DNA from: Ligula intestinalis
Lineage: Eukaryota; Platyhelminthes; Cestoda; Diphyllobothriidea; Diphyllobothriidae
DNA: 64,000 nt
Direction: 5' to 3'
Assembly (NCBI GenBank): GCA_036362985.1
Contig: JAYGXS010000001.1
Coordinates: forward strand, 51,903,623 to 51,967,622
This document shows positions 40,446-54,700 of the stretch, piece after piece (the first letter of the stretch is position 1; each line of letters starts with the position of its first letter). Made by a program: the position numbers and the translations under genes. Under the pieces are notes generated by a model that saw nothing but the letters and a program-made list of their open reading frames with translations, had not been told where the DNA came from and made no database searches.

Positions 40446-43400
40446 GCCTTACTGTTAGGCTGGATTCCAATGGGTCAACTTTAAGGCAAGAAGGTCTTCA
40501 ACAAGCATAGGAATGCATTCAATCCTTGTGTGACGTTTAGCATGTCATGTAATATTCGGGTTTTTATCTGTCCCTAACTGCATGTGAGTAACCTGACTAG
40601 GCCGAAGCAGTGTCCATTTTCTGCCTAGTCATTTATCGATCCATCACTTTTTGTGGCCCCTGACAACGTTTACTGTCTTCGCATGCCTTGGTTTCCCTCG
40701 TTCTTTGTTCTCTGCATTTATCTTCATTCGCATATAAACTACCAGCCAATCGTCGTCATTATCCGAGTGGCTGTTCGTCTGATAACCTAGCATATGTGTC
40801 CGCTCTCCCTTCGTTTTAATTTCCCTTTTTGTACTTACCGCGACCTATTATTTTTACTGTTTATTTCTGTAGAACCATAGAGCATGTCCAAGTGAGGTTG
40901 ACAGCCTTTTGACATAGTTTTTGACCTCGGGTGCGTCTATTTAAGTGAAAAAAGTAGTACTAGATTACGAAAAGCTGGAGAATATGAACACCTTGCCTTA
41001 GACAAAATGAAAGTTCAGGAAGAACCTTTTGGAGATCTAAGACTGGATTGATATTTTGATGAGTAAGGAAGGAGACTCAATCCATGAAAAAGACTACTTT
41101 CAGTACTGCAAAATAAAGTAGATCAAGGAAGAAGACGTGGAGAAGCCATGTGATGTCAAGGCCATTCCATTCATGCTCGCAGTTTTTTCCTATTTAAGCG
41201 AACTTGCACCACCTAATATTCCGACTGAGTATATTAGGAGAAAGTACCTAAGTAAAGGAATACAAGCCCACTGTTGCCCCCGTTTTGTAAGCTCGCAATC
41301 AACAATACAGCACTTACTATTATTTCGCAAAAGAAGAATAGACTCAGAGCAGCTATTCATTTTAAATTCAGTCCATTTTCTTTCTAACTGTTCTCTCTTA
41401 ACCAATCAAATTCCAGTGTACTGTCAATACCACCTACTTTCAGGTAATTGCGGCAAGTATAAATGAGATTTCTAGATGGAAACTAGTCAAGTTCTATGCC
41501 GCGCCAACCAGACTCCAAAACTCCGATCTAAGGATAAGTCGTCATTAGACATGTTACGTATACTGTGATGATTGGCGTCATCCTCACGCACATGGAAACG
41601 TCTAGTTCTTCAAATTTCTAGTGCAAATATATATGGGCAAAGCGAGCCGACCTACTTGGAGGTTACCGATGGGACTGTAACGAACTTCGTTTGCAGTCCA
41701 ATTTCATTACCGAATTAACCGTATGTGCAATAAAAGGGATTCTAAAGGCGGCTTGAACAATGGAGATGCGGAAAACAGCCAGTCTTGTTGGCCGTGTCTG
41801 CACTTTTTCGAACCACCAGTAGATTACTTTACCTGCAACTTGTTATAACGGTGGCAAAAAGCTGCGATATTCCCGTCTGACTAATGCCACATTTGAGCCC
41901 CCAGAGAGAGAGAACACGACAAGAAATGTGCAGAAGCGGAAGTCTTAGTACAGGATACTTAAGAGCAAGCAAACGTGTATTTACAAGGTTGGGTCAATTC
42001 ATTGGCTGGTGAGTCATGGAAGTTGACGTGCTAGTCTGAGCGGGACGTCACACAATGCACTTGAGTGGTTGGGCGCTCGCTAATGTGGCAACTGCGTTAT
42101 ATTTCTGCGCCAGCCGCACCTGCATGGCGTTATCGATTGCATTGTGACTGAGTGAACCGGCCGGTTGCTGTGGCAACTCTTCGTCAGGGCTGTTTGGGCA
42201 CGCCACTGAGTCGGCCCCTGACATAACTGGTAATGAAGACAGTTTAATTTAAGCATTTTAGTAGAAATTAAAGGAATTTACGATTTTCCATTGAAAGGTG
42301 TTCAAATATCATCCAGTTTCCATGGCTTAAGCTTATTTATTTGACCCACCTTCAAAGGTGGAAGGTTTGTCGAACTTCCCTGGCGTGACGCAAGGATGGA
42401 ATTGTTCTATAGCCAGAAAATATGCAGTTGAATGAAAGGCGCCTACCAATGTCAAGCCGTGATCACCAAGCTGAAGAATAGAGGAATTTGCTCTTAAATC
42501 GTGGATCAGATAGATGCTGGTATTTGGTGGACTCAATAATCCTTTTAGGATTTCAGAAGCTAACATTTTAAGTTAAACTGTCCTCTTGTAGTGTGAGATT
42601 GAATTTAGCTGCACTTCTTCTTTAGCTCATTATATAGTCACCGTGCATGGGTTAATTGCTTGAGTAAGTAGAGCAGTTTCTCTGCATAGTAAACGGTCAG
42701 GGTTGCCATGAATACGTGTTAATTTATGCCGAAAAATATTCACCAAGATAGCAAAATATACGGGCCAATCAATCAGTTTGACTTAGGTCAAATTATTTCC
42801 TGATCAGACTGAAGAAATAGAAATAGCATGCTTTTTAACGGAGAGGCCAACCTGAATAACGGCCTCCGTGCGGCTTTTATCTGAGGGGAAGGAGGATAAA
42901 GCAATAACCCATCTTGCGATTTTCTGCGGGTTTGAACTTCGGAATGGTTTCAGGCTGACGGCGAAATAAGAAATCTCCTGAGTAGGATATCCCACTCCTA
43001 GATTGCAGTCCGGTGTGACTGTTACCATTCACAAAAGCCTATTTTATCCTGAAGTCTTTGGAGAATGCAAGGACCTAATGTGGAATGTCACCGCCAACAG
43101 TTACTACCTGATGTCAGTCACTTTGAAAAAAGCCGTAGGATCTAACTCAGTCAAGGCCCCATGGAGTTCAAAATCGTGTTAGGGATTTTCGTGTCTTACG
43201 TAAGTAAAAGGGTGAAGGTCTATTCGCGACGGGTGTTTGCCTTTCGGTACCTGCAGAGCGCACAGGCAGTGACGAATCTTATAAAAAGTTAGCGGCCATT
43301 CTGAAACGCGTTTGAAGGTATGTAGATTTACCTAATTAGGGCTATAATATTAACAATCATTTAGTGTGATCAGAAGAATGCTCAGCCCCCCCTCACTCTC

Positions 43401-45417
43401 CACGATGTCGGCTTTTGAACGCTTATTGCTGACAGCTTGTAAGAAACCACTATCGGTAGCCTGAGACGCCGCATGGGTTTTCACATTGATTTTCGATGCA
43501 CTAGGAAATCTGGATAGATTTTAAGGAATGCATGATTTAAAAATACTCCATCGCGTGTGCAGTTTGTAGGATATTGCATTTTCTCCTACTTTTATACTCA
43601 CTAAACGGGAAATGGAAACAGAAAAATGGACGCAGACGACCAATACAAGGCCTTTGTCCTCAACCACTTGCGCGAGCCTAAACACGACTTAACCAGACGA
43701 TCTTAAGCTGGAAAAGAAGAATAGAGGTATCGTGTTTCTTATTACTACAGTTTCATTTTCCGTGTAAACGCAGAACTCTCAAATCTGCCCCGCTTTACAT
43801 CCACCTGTCCTTGCCAATAAAAATCCCCTTCACTGGTGACCAAGATTATACAAAGCAATCTATCCATTCATTAACTTGTCATCTCCACTCGACAACCAAT
43901 TATTAGTGTGTTATATGAATGGTGCGGGCGTTTGCGGGCAGTTATCGCAAGACCGGAAAAACGACTGTTTTTTAAACCCGATGGCAAAGCAGGCTAAACT
44001 ATAAAAGAAACGTAAGCAACAACGAGTTAAGCGGGCGTCTATTTTTGGCCTCGATTTCACAAGAATCAACTATGAATTATGAACACTAACGATTGAAATG
44101 TGCTTTTATGGCCATATATGCCTTAATTTGTATTCCTGAGTGCACTCCAGGCTGTCCATCGCATAAATGTCGAGTCCAAGCGTCACCCGAAATAGAACAT
44201 GAGCCCGTCATCAACTGGTGCCAGCTACTTTACATATGTTGTCATTGCTGTTGTATCGCGCCCGTCGGCTCGTCGGTGGGAAACTTTTGCCCTTCGAGAG
44301 TCATTGCTGTTGTAACTTACCATACTAACAGCCTAGGTACTATCTAAAAGGCCCAGACACGTGTTCCGCTGCTTGACGCAGCTGCGAGGGATCCGGTTCT
44401 ATCTGGATACCTGAAAAAGCCCAACAGTAACTTATGGACGGGTGTTAGGCAAGGAATATCTAAAGCTCGCCCGTATTATTAGTTTGTGAATTGTTGCAGT
44501 CCCTTATTCGAATTCTATGCTAGCAGAATCCCAGGAGGCAAGGAACAGTGCAGACGCAGTAGACCAAAGTGCAAGAGGACTCGATCTGGGAACCCACATG
44601 CGACCAAACGTTGGTGCGTAGGAGAGACTGATTGTCACTGTCCGCATGGTACGACTTCAGTCTCCGGGACACACCCTCATAGTGTTGCGTGCGGTCCACT
44701 GGAACATTGTCCCTTTCTCTACGGACAGTTAGACCGTTTCTCTCGACGATTTCCATCACGCACTTCAGCATGCTGAAGCAACGCAGTGACTCCCGCGGGA
44801 TTAAACGGAAAATAGACTTCCGGAGGATCTACCCCACTCTCTCACCACACCCACACCGAGACCCGATATCAAGAAAAAAATTGAAGAATACCGAAGATGG
44901 GGGAGGGCACAGGCGGCTGGCGCGACCAGCACTTGACATGCGTACCAGCAGCGCACCTAACTAAGTAGGCTTCCGCCTGGGAGTGCCGTAAAGCAAACAT
45001 TAAGAAGGGGCCATTGAGCCTGACTCTCAGCCCACAATGAACTACTCGACACAACAAGATACAAACCTTTCTCTACAGCAGGCACTTACAAGCAGCAGTT
45101 CGGCTAACACCGTAAGATTTCGTATGATACTTTTTTTCCTGACAACCTGCACCCACAAGATCTTCTCCGTCCTTATTTACAAAATACAAAACACTCTTCG
45201 GGCGTCAATTGTCTCCTAATGTGGGCATGATCCGAGATATGCATTAGTTAATGTCTGCCTGACTGTGACACCTGCACGATTTGTGAAGTCCAGACAAATA
45301 GAGGCAGATTTCGATATTTTTCCGTACATTTCCGTTCGTGAAGGGTAGTGGGGTGTTATACACATATTAAACAGTTCTCATGATGTCAATGAACTCTGTA
45401 CAGCAATAAGAATTGCT
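40446..45417. other. Intergenic, 3' of the Notch-ligand gene
   Basis: No gene supported. A frame at 41137-41466 (+) and the GC-richer stretch at 44350-45060 with frames overlapping on both strands show no family signature. The segment near 42000-42230 is also GC-richer and repeat-like. No clear AATAAA for the minus-strand ligand gene was found just below 45418. Confidence 0.35.
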
Positions 45418-45739
45418 TTATGCGGTGGAAATGGACACTTTAGGTGTTTCAGATACCAAAGGGACAATTTTCATATTTTCGTTTGCTTGCGATTTCTGCC
45501 GTAGGTTCCTCCGTGGTATGGGGGGAGATTCTGAATCTGAATGTTGGTTGAGAGTGTGCAAGGGTATCAGCTCATTTTTCGTTATAAGGTCGCCATTGCC
45601 AAGCGGCATGTATGGATCTCCGATCTCTGCATATATGTGTATGGATCCTCGATCAGGACCAGTATAAATTTCGCCAATTGGCATCGTCATGGTTTTGTTT
45701 CGGGCATCAGTAGTATAAATAAATCCGTTTTGGAGAAGC
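45418..45739 (-). other. Cytoplasmic-tail exon of the Notch ligand
   Basis: The acceptor is a clear pyrimidine tract (CCTTTCTGCCCTTTAG). The frame runs 107 codons to TAA, with tail sequences such as IYTGPDRGSIHIYAEIGDPY and a proline/basic patch ESPPIPRRNLRQK. Polar, lysine-bearing and tyrosine-containing, as expected of a ligand tail. Membership rests on phase and position, not on homology, because tails are poorly conserved. Confidence 0.65.
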
Positions 45740-48700
45740 CTAAAGGGCAGAAAGGTCTTTTAATAACAAGAACAGTACACCATATATTATGAATATTTGT
45801 ACGACCCTGTAAATGTTTGACAAAACATAATTTATATAAAACTGGAGTGCATCGTTCAGAATGTGCTGCATATGCAAACGATAAAGCTGACTAATTTTAC
45901 GAGAAAAAATGAGGTGTTTCTTCAATGACACCGATTGCATAGCTGAGGACGAAAATCGTTTACGAATCAATGAATAAGAACGCTTAATACAGGATTCAAA
46001 ACAGGACAGTCAGATAACTTGTGGGCAGGCCGATATACGACATGAGCATGCTGGTTCGATTAAGCAGAAAATGTATTTCAATCGGAACTGAATCAGGTCG
46101 TCCTATTTACCTGTGTGGTGTGCGCCTGCACAGGTCTGGTCTTCACTGTTGGCAGCCTGAACTCTGTTGCCCTTAAAGGGAAGTGCGTTCTTTCGCTTAG
46201 TGACACCATTGGGTTTTGTGTTCGTTACTTCACCCGCGAACATCTTTATGCCTTCACAGAATGGCAGATGCGCTAGCCGCTGGCCTTGTTGTTGTGCTTA
46301 ATACAACCAAAATCGAAAATCAATGCCATGCAGGCCTTAGAGAACGGGGAACGAGCATTTAGGAGTGAGACCAGTTAGACGCGAATCTGCCATTTCTATT
46401 CTCAATTATAGACATTCACACACACCTTTAAATTCGAACAACGCATTAAGAAACGTGAATTGAGACAGTTCTAACTGAAAATATAAGCTGGTCCTTTCCA
46501 GATTGACAGACGTGCTGCGCTACATTCATACCTGGATTATTTTGGTACATCGCTCTGGTCATAGACAAGCGAACTCCCGAACATTCTTTTGTAGGTGCCC
46601 AGAGATCAGGACATGCGTCACACGCGTAGAAATGCATGCGGACACGCAAGCCGCTATGCCGATGCACAGCCACAGGCCTCTGGGCCCTGTCTTTTTATGC
46701 AAAAATTGTGTATATGGAAAAAAAGGCTAAGGAAAGTCGTTGCACCCTTGCGCTCGTGGTGGTGTTGCTCCTACGGCGGATGAACAAAGTGTGAATGATT
46801 ATTGCATTTTTCCATATCCTAAAGACGTACTGTGATCTCTAGCCGATTCATTTTCTTCAATTCATTTTGGAAAATTTGAAATTAATATTCTGTGTTTTGG
46901 TTTCACAAGAAGATTTACATTATTTTCTGGAAGGGCAAGTGACCTTTTAATTTCCTTAGACATATTTTCGATCAAGCTCCTGAGCAAATAAGGCTTACGA
47001 AAACATGCATTTATAAGTAGCAGACCCCGGCCTGTCCGTTAGGGATAAGCTGAAACTTTCGGCAACTGTGATCAGCATCAGTCAAGTCGTTTTGCGGACT
47101 CTTCGGAGTCGTTATAATGATGATGAGTCGTGTCAATGATAAGGTCTAAAAGATTTTTAAATTCTTCTCCTCCGAACTGTTAGGAAAATTCCGAGATTTA
47201 TATTTGATAAAACCTATTCCTGTGATGCGAGTGTTTAAATTTTGTCTCAGTCACAAAAAATACCGCAGGTCTCTTCATTCCCTGAATACTAGGTAAACGG
47301 GCTTGTTTGTTCTGAGACCAATTGATTCTTCATAAGTTTTGTGGCAAGCAAATGGCTCCATTAGAATTTCGAAATATGCACACGTATTTTTGAGTAAGTA
47401 ATATGTAAACATTTTTTGATCTTCTGATATTGTTTTCTTTCGGCAATCTAAGTAGACGTATAGACGGTATACAACGAATTCCCACACTAAGGGTGACAAA
47501 AGTACGAAGGTAAACGACAGTCAGTATTCTTTGGTGAGTCAAGTATAGTAGAAGATCTTTAGGAAAGCTTGTGACCTGCCATACGTTTGCTTGTTTAGAA
47601 ATCCTTATCTGATAACATTTTTTAAAGCGATATTAGCAAAGAAGGATGGTGTTGTTAACAGCAGGTGAATGTAATGGTTGAGATTTCTGGAATTTTATGC
47701 ATGGCCAAAATCGAAAAAGTTCTTACCGCTTTCTTCTGGAGACTTGTTTTGCTACGAGAATTCCTTCAACCATGATCATCACCAGGAAGAACAAGACGAC
47801 AATGGGAGTTGAAATTGAGATTGCTAGTCTCTGGGAGGAAGGAAAAGTATATTTTGATTCAGACAATTTAACTGTGCTTTTCATCTAGGACAGCTTGAAG
47901 AACGCATGTTTCTCCAAGATTTTGCAGCAGTCTGTACTACAATTATAGAATTTTCTTAATTTAAAAATGCTAAAAGCCTTCCCTCTCCTTTCTTATTCCT
48001 CCTTAGATGGGCTATTCATAGCATTCGAATATCTACTGGTTTTACGTTATGGCGTCAGCCTAAATAAACTTGTATCAATGGGGTAATTAACTAAATTTCG
48101 AGAAATATTCTTCCCAAAAGCCCGTTCCATAGGTTTTATATGATCTTGACATTGTAAACAATGACCGTTGCTTAGATATGTAAGTTTCAATTTTTCCTGT
48201 TTTATCGTACTTCGCATAATTTTCCTGGAAGGGATTCCTACCAAAACCCATAAGAGTTTTTATCCACGTGGTATGCACCTGCTTAAGACAACTTTGAAAA
48301 AGTAAACAAATAAACCCCGGTGGTCTTTTCAGCTTTTGCATACAACTTTAAGTAATTAAATATTTTGAAGGAAGTTAACAATCTATTTCGTGAGATCACT
48401 TTTCCAATCTTGCTACAAGTTGCTGAAAGTTCATACTTTTTTGTTAATATGCATGCTTTTCTCGTCATCACATTAGGATGTATATATTTGCTATCGGACA
48501 GTTCAGGTTGATACGTTACTGCTTGCTTCTTAGTCCGCTCGCCGTCGTGTCAAATCTCGCCTGTCATTACGATATTAGTAGTGTCAAGGGGGAAGCATGT
48601 GCTTCCCAACCACCGTAACCGTTTTCACCGTCGGTCTCGTTGCGCGCTGTGGGAATCAGTGTGCTTTATGTCACTGACTCTGTGCTGACCCTCATCTGTG

Positions 48701-51700
48701 GAGATAGGTTGTTAAATTCATTGAATAGACAGTGTCAGAAAACAAACGCACCTTAAGCGTACACTTGTATAATTATGTCTGCTAATTTCAGTTCAACTTT
48801 TAATGGTGTTCAAACTGCTATACCTATCTTCAAATGTGGTCAAATCAACTCGGGTAACATCACTGAGCAAATATTCCTGACATTAGATAAGTCAGTATAA
48901 TGCAAAAGTCATTTTAAAACCACTTTCACAACAACAAAAAACAAATTAAGTGAAGGTTAGATCATGTTATTTATGTTTATATACTAGACTTGGGGCGTGT
49001 TTATAATCAAACGTGAAGCAGTTTTTGCTGACGTACATTTTAACGAGGCAAAGCTTGAGAAGTGTAGGTATGCCTATTTCCAGACGATACGCTAACTTGT
49101 TGTTTTTAAATACAATAATGGATATTCCAACCTAACGTCCAACGATGTTTTGCTCGTGCATGCCAAATCAACCTGCGTTTATAAGTTTGAGAAGAAGGCG
49201 ACTCGATCGCTGGGACAATATTTTTACCCGCCTGACGTTTCGAGATCCGTCGTGGATTTTTTATCTCAGATATAGTCAAAGAGCAATAGCAGACATGGGT
49301 TTATGAGTTCACATGGATTGTCTTCTGAAAGAAAACTGCGTGCATCCAAAGGCATCTTGCAGATCAGTGGGTTCCATATATGCCGAAATAGCTGCTGTGA
49401 GTGGAAAATGGGTTATTAGACGCTAGATTTCACAGCAGCGCTCAACGCCCTACTTTGGGAGATTATGGGGGCAAAACCAGCGCTATTCAGAAGCTAATGA
49501 AATGCGGAGAAGTAAGCTAGCAGTTGAACCCTGTGATATCGTCTGCATTGCTGTGACAAGAAACTGTATTTTCACCCCCGCAGGATCGAATAGTGTTCCC
49601 TGATGTGAGGCCCCCTTCACACTGGACGTATTTCCACCGGCCTCCAAGTTTTAGTACCTAAACAAAGTGCTCTATCCAAAAGATGCACGTCAAAAACATA
49701 CTCTATCTCCGCTTGACTATTCTTGCCTCTTTCCCTACTGAGCCCCCAGTTCTATAAATCTGAAGTGACGCTACCTTACCTTTCTCAAGCAATTAATCTG
49801 GCTATCTATGGCCATTCTCCTAGAGACAATGAGCTAGCTTTTCCCCCAAGTCTTTATGTATTCACTGCAAATTACATAACTTTACTAGTTATACATTGGG
49901 AAAACGTACTTAAATAATGCAAGGGAGAAAGTTTGAGGTCTGTTCAGGGGTTACCTGGAATAGCATTTTTGGCTCACGGGATACAGAAAAAAAAGCAGAT
50001 TAACAACATTACCGCACACCTGATAGATACTTTTTTCGCACCGATTGCCCTCCCAATCTGGAGGACACTGGCAATGGAAATCAAGGCCATTAGGATCATT
50101 GAAACAAGTTCCATTATTTAGGCAAATCGTGGTTTCCTCTGCATTCAACTCTTTAAGCCTATTTTCCTCAAACTCGCAAGCATCTAGACGGATTTCGCAG
50201 CGTTTACCTCTCCAGCGCGTTTCGCACTCACACACAAAACCATCAGGGCTTTCAGGTGAGGGCTTGCAAACTCCATGTCCAGAACAGGTGTCATTTAGGC
50301 AAGGCTTATAGTTGGCATAACACTTGGCATCTAGAAAGTAAAAAAGTAAGCTTTTAATTCAGTGCAATTTAGGTCATCTAGTGATAAATTAGACTCGCAT
50401 AGGGAAGGGTAAGATCGAAAATATAAATAGGAATTCTCAAGATAGAAGCAATTTTCACAGAAATGAAATGTAGCCAAAAGCCAACTTTCTGGTTTCCTCG
50501 CGATCGCAACCGACAAGAGCAGCGGTCCATGGTGCAATGGTATAGTGTTGCACTCAATGACCGAAGGCTGCAGAAGTTAATATCGGGGGGCGCCAACCCT
50601 AGGATTTGGTATGACTGGCTGATGACGGTTAATAAGCCAGAAGTGGCCACTCCGGTCTCCCTCGTCCTTGTCGGTTCCACTTCATCATATACTACAAGTC
50701 GCTCTGCGAATGCCTGCAGAGGCTCTATAGTGAGCTCCAGGGCACAATGGGACATTTGTGTTCCTTACCTAGACCGAGGACCCTGCTACTTTACACAAAG
50801 CGGAGCGTAAATTGTTCCATAACCCGATCGGCGAGCCCATATATTCATATAAAGAGTACACGCCAAAGATCACGCAGCATTCCGACACATGCGAACAACT
50901 AATACTCATTCGGTAATTGACATTGAGTCCACTTGTGATACTGATTATCGCGTAGTCTATGCTAAAGTCATTTTAGTCAGGATAGGATGTGGGCTTTTTA
51001 ACGAGCTTTATTCTGACCACCAGCAAAATGTATCCATTGTAAAAACTGGCTACTTAAGCAGTATGCCTTTTATCCTTTATTTTGTCTGTCTTGGAATTCA
51101 AATATGTTTTATGGAAAACATGCACGAAAAGTTATTTCTTGTACTTGCTTGATAGTAAATTACACCTTCTATAAATTGTATACTCAAAGAAAAGGTTGCT
51201 TTTGGTTTTCAAAATGTTGCTAATTCTGAGCTTTTTTACAATTGTGAGGGATTTATTCATAATACATTGTATACGTCAATTGATTAATGCTGCCTATACT
51301 GCAAACAAAATGTTCCACATCTATTTCAAGATTTTATGACAACTATCTGACTTCTTCCTTAAACTGCGGGTGAAAGCGTACTTTTCCTTAAACACGATGT
51401 ACATAGTGCGCATTTTTTAAACCTTGAATTCGAGTGTAGCTGTCACTAGGTTAGAAAATTATTCGGCAATTGAGGAACTTTTTTAAACCAATAGATACCA
51501 GTTTTGGGCATAAAATTTATAGAAGGTGTAATTTTCTATCAAACAAAGGCAGGGGTTTCCTTGGAAGCGCAGGGATTTTCTTATTTATATTTACATGCCT
51601 ACTTAATTAATCTCAGTTAAGGTGGTATAGTGATGTCGTATGTAAAAAGCCGCAAGTTTCTGTCTTATGGGAAGCGTGGGAGTAGGCATGTAAATATAAA

Positions 51701-54700
51701 TAAGAACATTCGTGCGCTACCAAGGAAACCCCTGCCCAAGCAAGTACAAGAAACAATGTTTGTTCATGCATGTCTTCTATAAAGTAAATTTGAATTTATA
51801 GAGACAGTCAAAATAAATTATAAAAAGGCGTACTACCTAAAAAGCCAGTTTTTACATTAGATACGTTTTGCTAGTGGTCAGATCGAAGCTCGCTAAAAAG
51901 CCCGCATCCTATCCTGACTGAAATGACTTCAGAATAGACTACACGATAATCAGTATCATAACTTGAGTCAATGCGGATTACCAAATGAGTGTCAATCTTT
52001 CGCATATGTCGGAATGTTGCGTGATCGTTGGCGTCTCCTCTACATCGCGTTCATCCTCTCCCAAAGCAGAGGAAAAAGGGGAGGCGGGTTCATGGAGCAA
52101 ATTATATTTGAACTGACTTTTTGGAACGCTTCTCGCTTCCATCTTCAGAGCATTGTAGTGGCCGCGTCTGGTGGTCTTGGGTTAGCCAGCCTTGCCATCT
52201 GCATCGTATTATATCCGTGTTGGACGCGCAAACCTTGCCCGGCCCGTTCGTTGCCGACTACATTTAGTCTCCCGAAGGTTGGCTGCTGGCGGGCTTGCTT
52301 GTCTTCGACCCCTCCGCGATCAGCGTAGTGGTAGGCGAGTCATTATGCTTGCTGCCCTCCCCGACGTCAACTGGCGGACTGATTACTCGTTGCTGTTCAC
52401 TTAAATTGTTCTTGGCTTCGCGGGTGCCAAGATAAGACAGTGTTTGATGTTGGCTGCATGACCTCCGACTGCCATCCCTATTTTCCATGAACGTGGAATC
52501 TCGGTTCTGCGTGCTCGTTTGCCGTACTGGCCCTGGCCTACTTGATCCGAACCTTGTGCGAAGCGCCTGGTAGGCAAGGTTCAAGTCGATAGCTCTGCTG
52601 ATTATGGCAATGGAGGATAAAACTTTTAGCACTCATCTAGCCATCTTCTCATTGGCCCTGCCGATCACCCTCGCTTTCTCAAAGGCGAAGTCGTGGTTAA
52701 GCTGCTGCACGTGAACATGGACCAAAGACACCTTGCCCTTGCGATTGATGGCAAGTTGATGTCCATGCAGTCTTGTACCCAGGCGTTTGCCCGTTTCATA
52801 TATACATATACAAAAAAGAAAAAAATTATAAATCTGTTTGCCAGCAACTTAGGGAGGAGACTGATTTAGGTCGCCAAGACGGGACTTGAATCCGTCTTCG
52901 CCACTGTATCTTCAAGTTAGCAAGCAATCGAGAACTCGCCATCACTATATCTCACCGTCTTTTCCGTCACAGATGCACTTGAAGCCCTCATTCGTGTTTT
53001 CACATTGAGCATTTGGCGCACATGGTTTGAAGTAGCAGTAGTCTTTAAGTGTACAGGACGGTCCAGAGTATCCTAAATATGAGGAAATGTTGTAATTGTT
53101 GGAATGTAATTCCATGCTTATTGACATAGCTCAAATGAGGAAATGTAGCAAAATGATGCTTGCTGAATTTTTTGGCATGGCGAAACGAGTCCACTTCGGT
53201 AGTTCTCTGTTCAAACAATCTTATTTGGAGACAATCGATCACATTAACAAGAGCTCAGATGCCTTCTTATAATTAAGGTGGATGTAGTGCTATGACATTC
53301 AATATAAATGATATTACAGATTATATTTCTTGAAAAACGTTTGCGGAAATTTTGTCAAAGACACAGCAAAGAGATCTTAACCTGTTCGTTATGAATTAAA
53401 ATTGCACTGATGATTTTCTCTGTATCAACCGTGGTTTTTATGCCTCTTCTCTACCATTTTGGCTTTCCATTATTACACATAGGAAGCGAGCTATGAAACT
53501 ATTTGCACGAGAGTGTTAGCAGTTGGCCAGCTTTTTTAAACATAATCTAGCATGCAACTTCGAAGCTAGTGACCATTATCCTCACACAGATTCCCCGCTA
53601 AACTGGCTTGTTATGAAGCCAAACAAAGTTCCATGTGATGCATTGACTGCTGTGAGCATAAGCAGAGAGAAGCCCGCAATGCCAGTTAAGTCTGTATATT
53701 TCACTAAACAGAGAAACTTCGCAGTAAGCCGGCTGACTGCCGAGACTTGGATTACCATTTTCATCATTATTATTATGAGCGAGGAACCGACTTAATAGTC
53801 GGCCAATAAGTTTCCCACCCTTCCTGCATATTTCGGGTTCAAATGAGCATTCAAACTTGTTAGAAAACATTGAGGAAGTACAGGCTCCGCATACCTGGCA
53901 TACAGATGGCATTGCCGTTCTCGTCACAGGTAAGAGCGTTGTTAGCAGGATTGCAGTGGGTTTCACACAATTTCCCGAACCAATTTTTCCTGCATTTCAG
54001 TTCCAGTTTCATCGACACCCTGCAGATCATAGAATAATCAGGCAGAAACATTTATTCATTAAAGGAGCGCAAATCGTGATTTCAAAATTCACTGTATATG
54101 CAGTTTGATCATCTTGCCTGCTTTCTCTTCTCCTTCCGAGTACCTGTAGATGCTAAAGTTCATATACAACTGTCGTTTACAGAAGTGCCGATTTTAATTT
54201 GATAAAACGAGAAAGGCCATTCATTTCAAGATCTAGCGCCATGTACTGTTGTGGTTTTACGGATTAATTGCTTATTTTGTGCGAAAAAATGATATCTCCT
54301 GTCAAGGAAGACTGCATGTAGGGCTGAATTATAGTTCGGCTGAAAATGTGGAGCAATCCTCTAAGAAGTCAGATATGCATAAGCGATACCTGTCACAAGA
54401 AGAATCAAAAGAACATCAAATTTCACGATTCAACAGGAAAACTGCGGTCCACGAAACGCATCAGCAAATGACAGACTGATTTTTGGTCAACCTCAATCAG
54501 CAAAGTGATTCCAAAGTGATTTGATGCTACCATCTGCGTATCAATTAAATGCCTAGTGCCAATACAAGCGAACATGGGGGTCCCAGGAAGCAACTGAGAA
54601 GAAGAAGACTCGATCGCTGGGATAATACGTTCATTCGCCTAATGTTTCAATAGAAGTGGTCTGAGCTGGCAGCCTATCCTTACCTTCGCCGTGCAGGACC

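Noticed and set aside
41137..41466. 109-codon plus-strand frame
   Set aside because: No recognisable family, no consistent upstream exon, stops close by in all flanking frames.
44350..45060. GC-richer block with 60-96-codon frames on both strands
   Set aside because: Overlapping frames on opposite strands with no domain; looks like an old repeat.
47146..47176. Alternative last exon for the Notch ligand (acceptor TTTTCCTAACAG, nine codons to a stop)
   Set aside because: Phase fits and the acceptor is good, but the tail exon at 45739-45418 also fits and encodes a much more protein-like 106 residues. It could still be an alternative 3' end.
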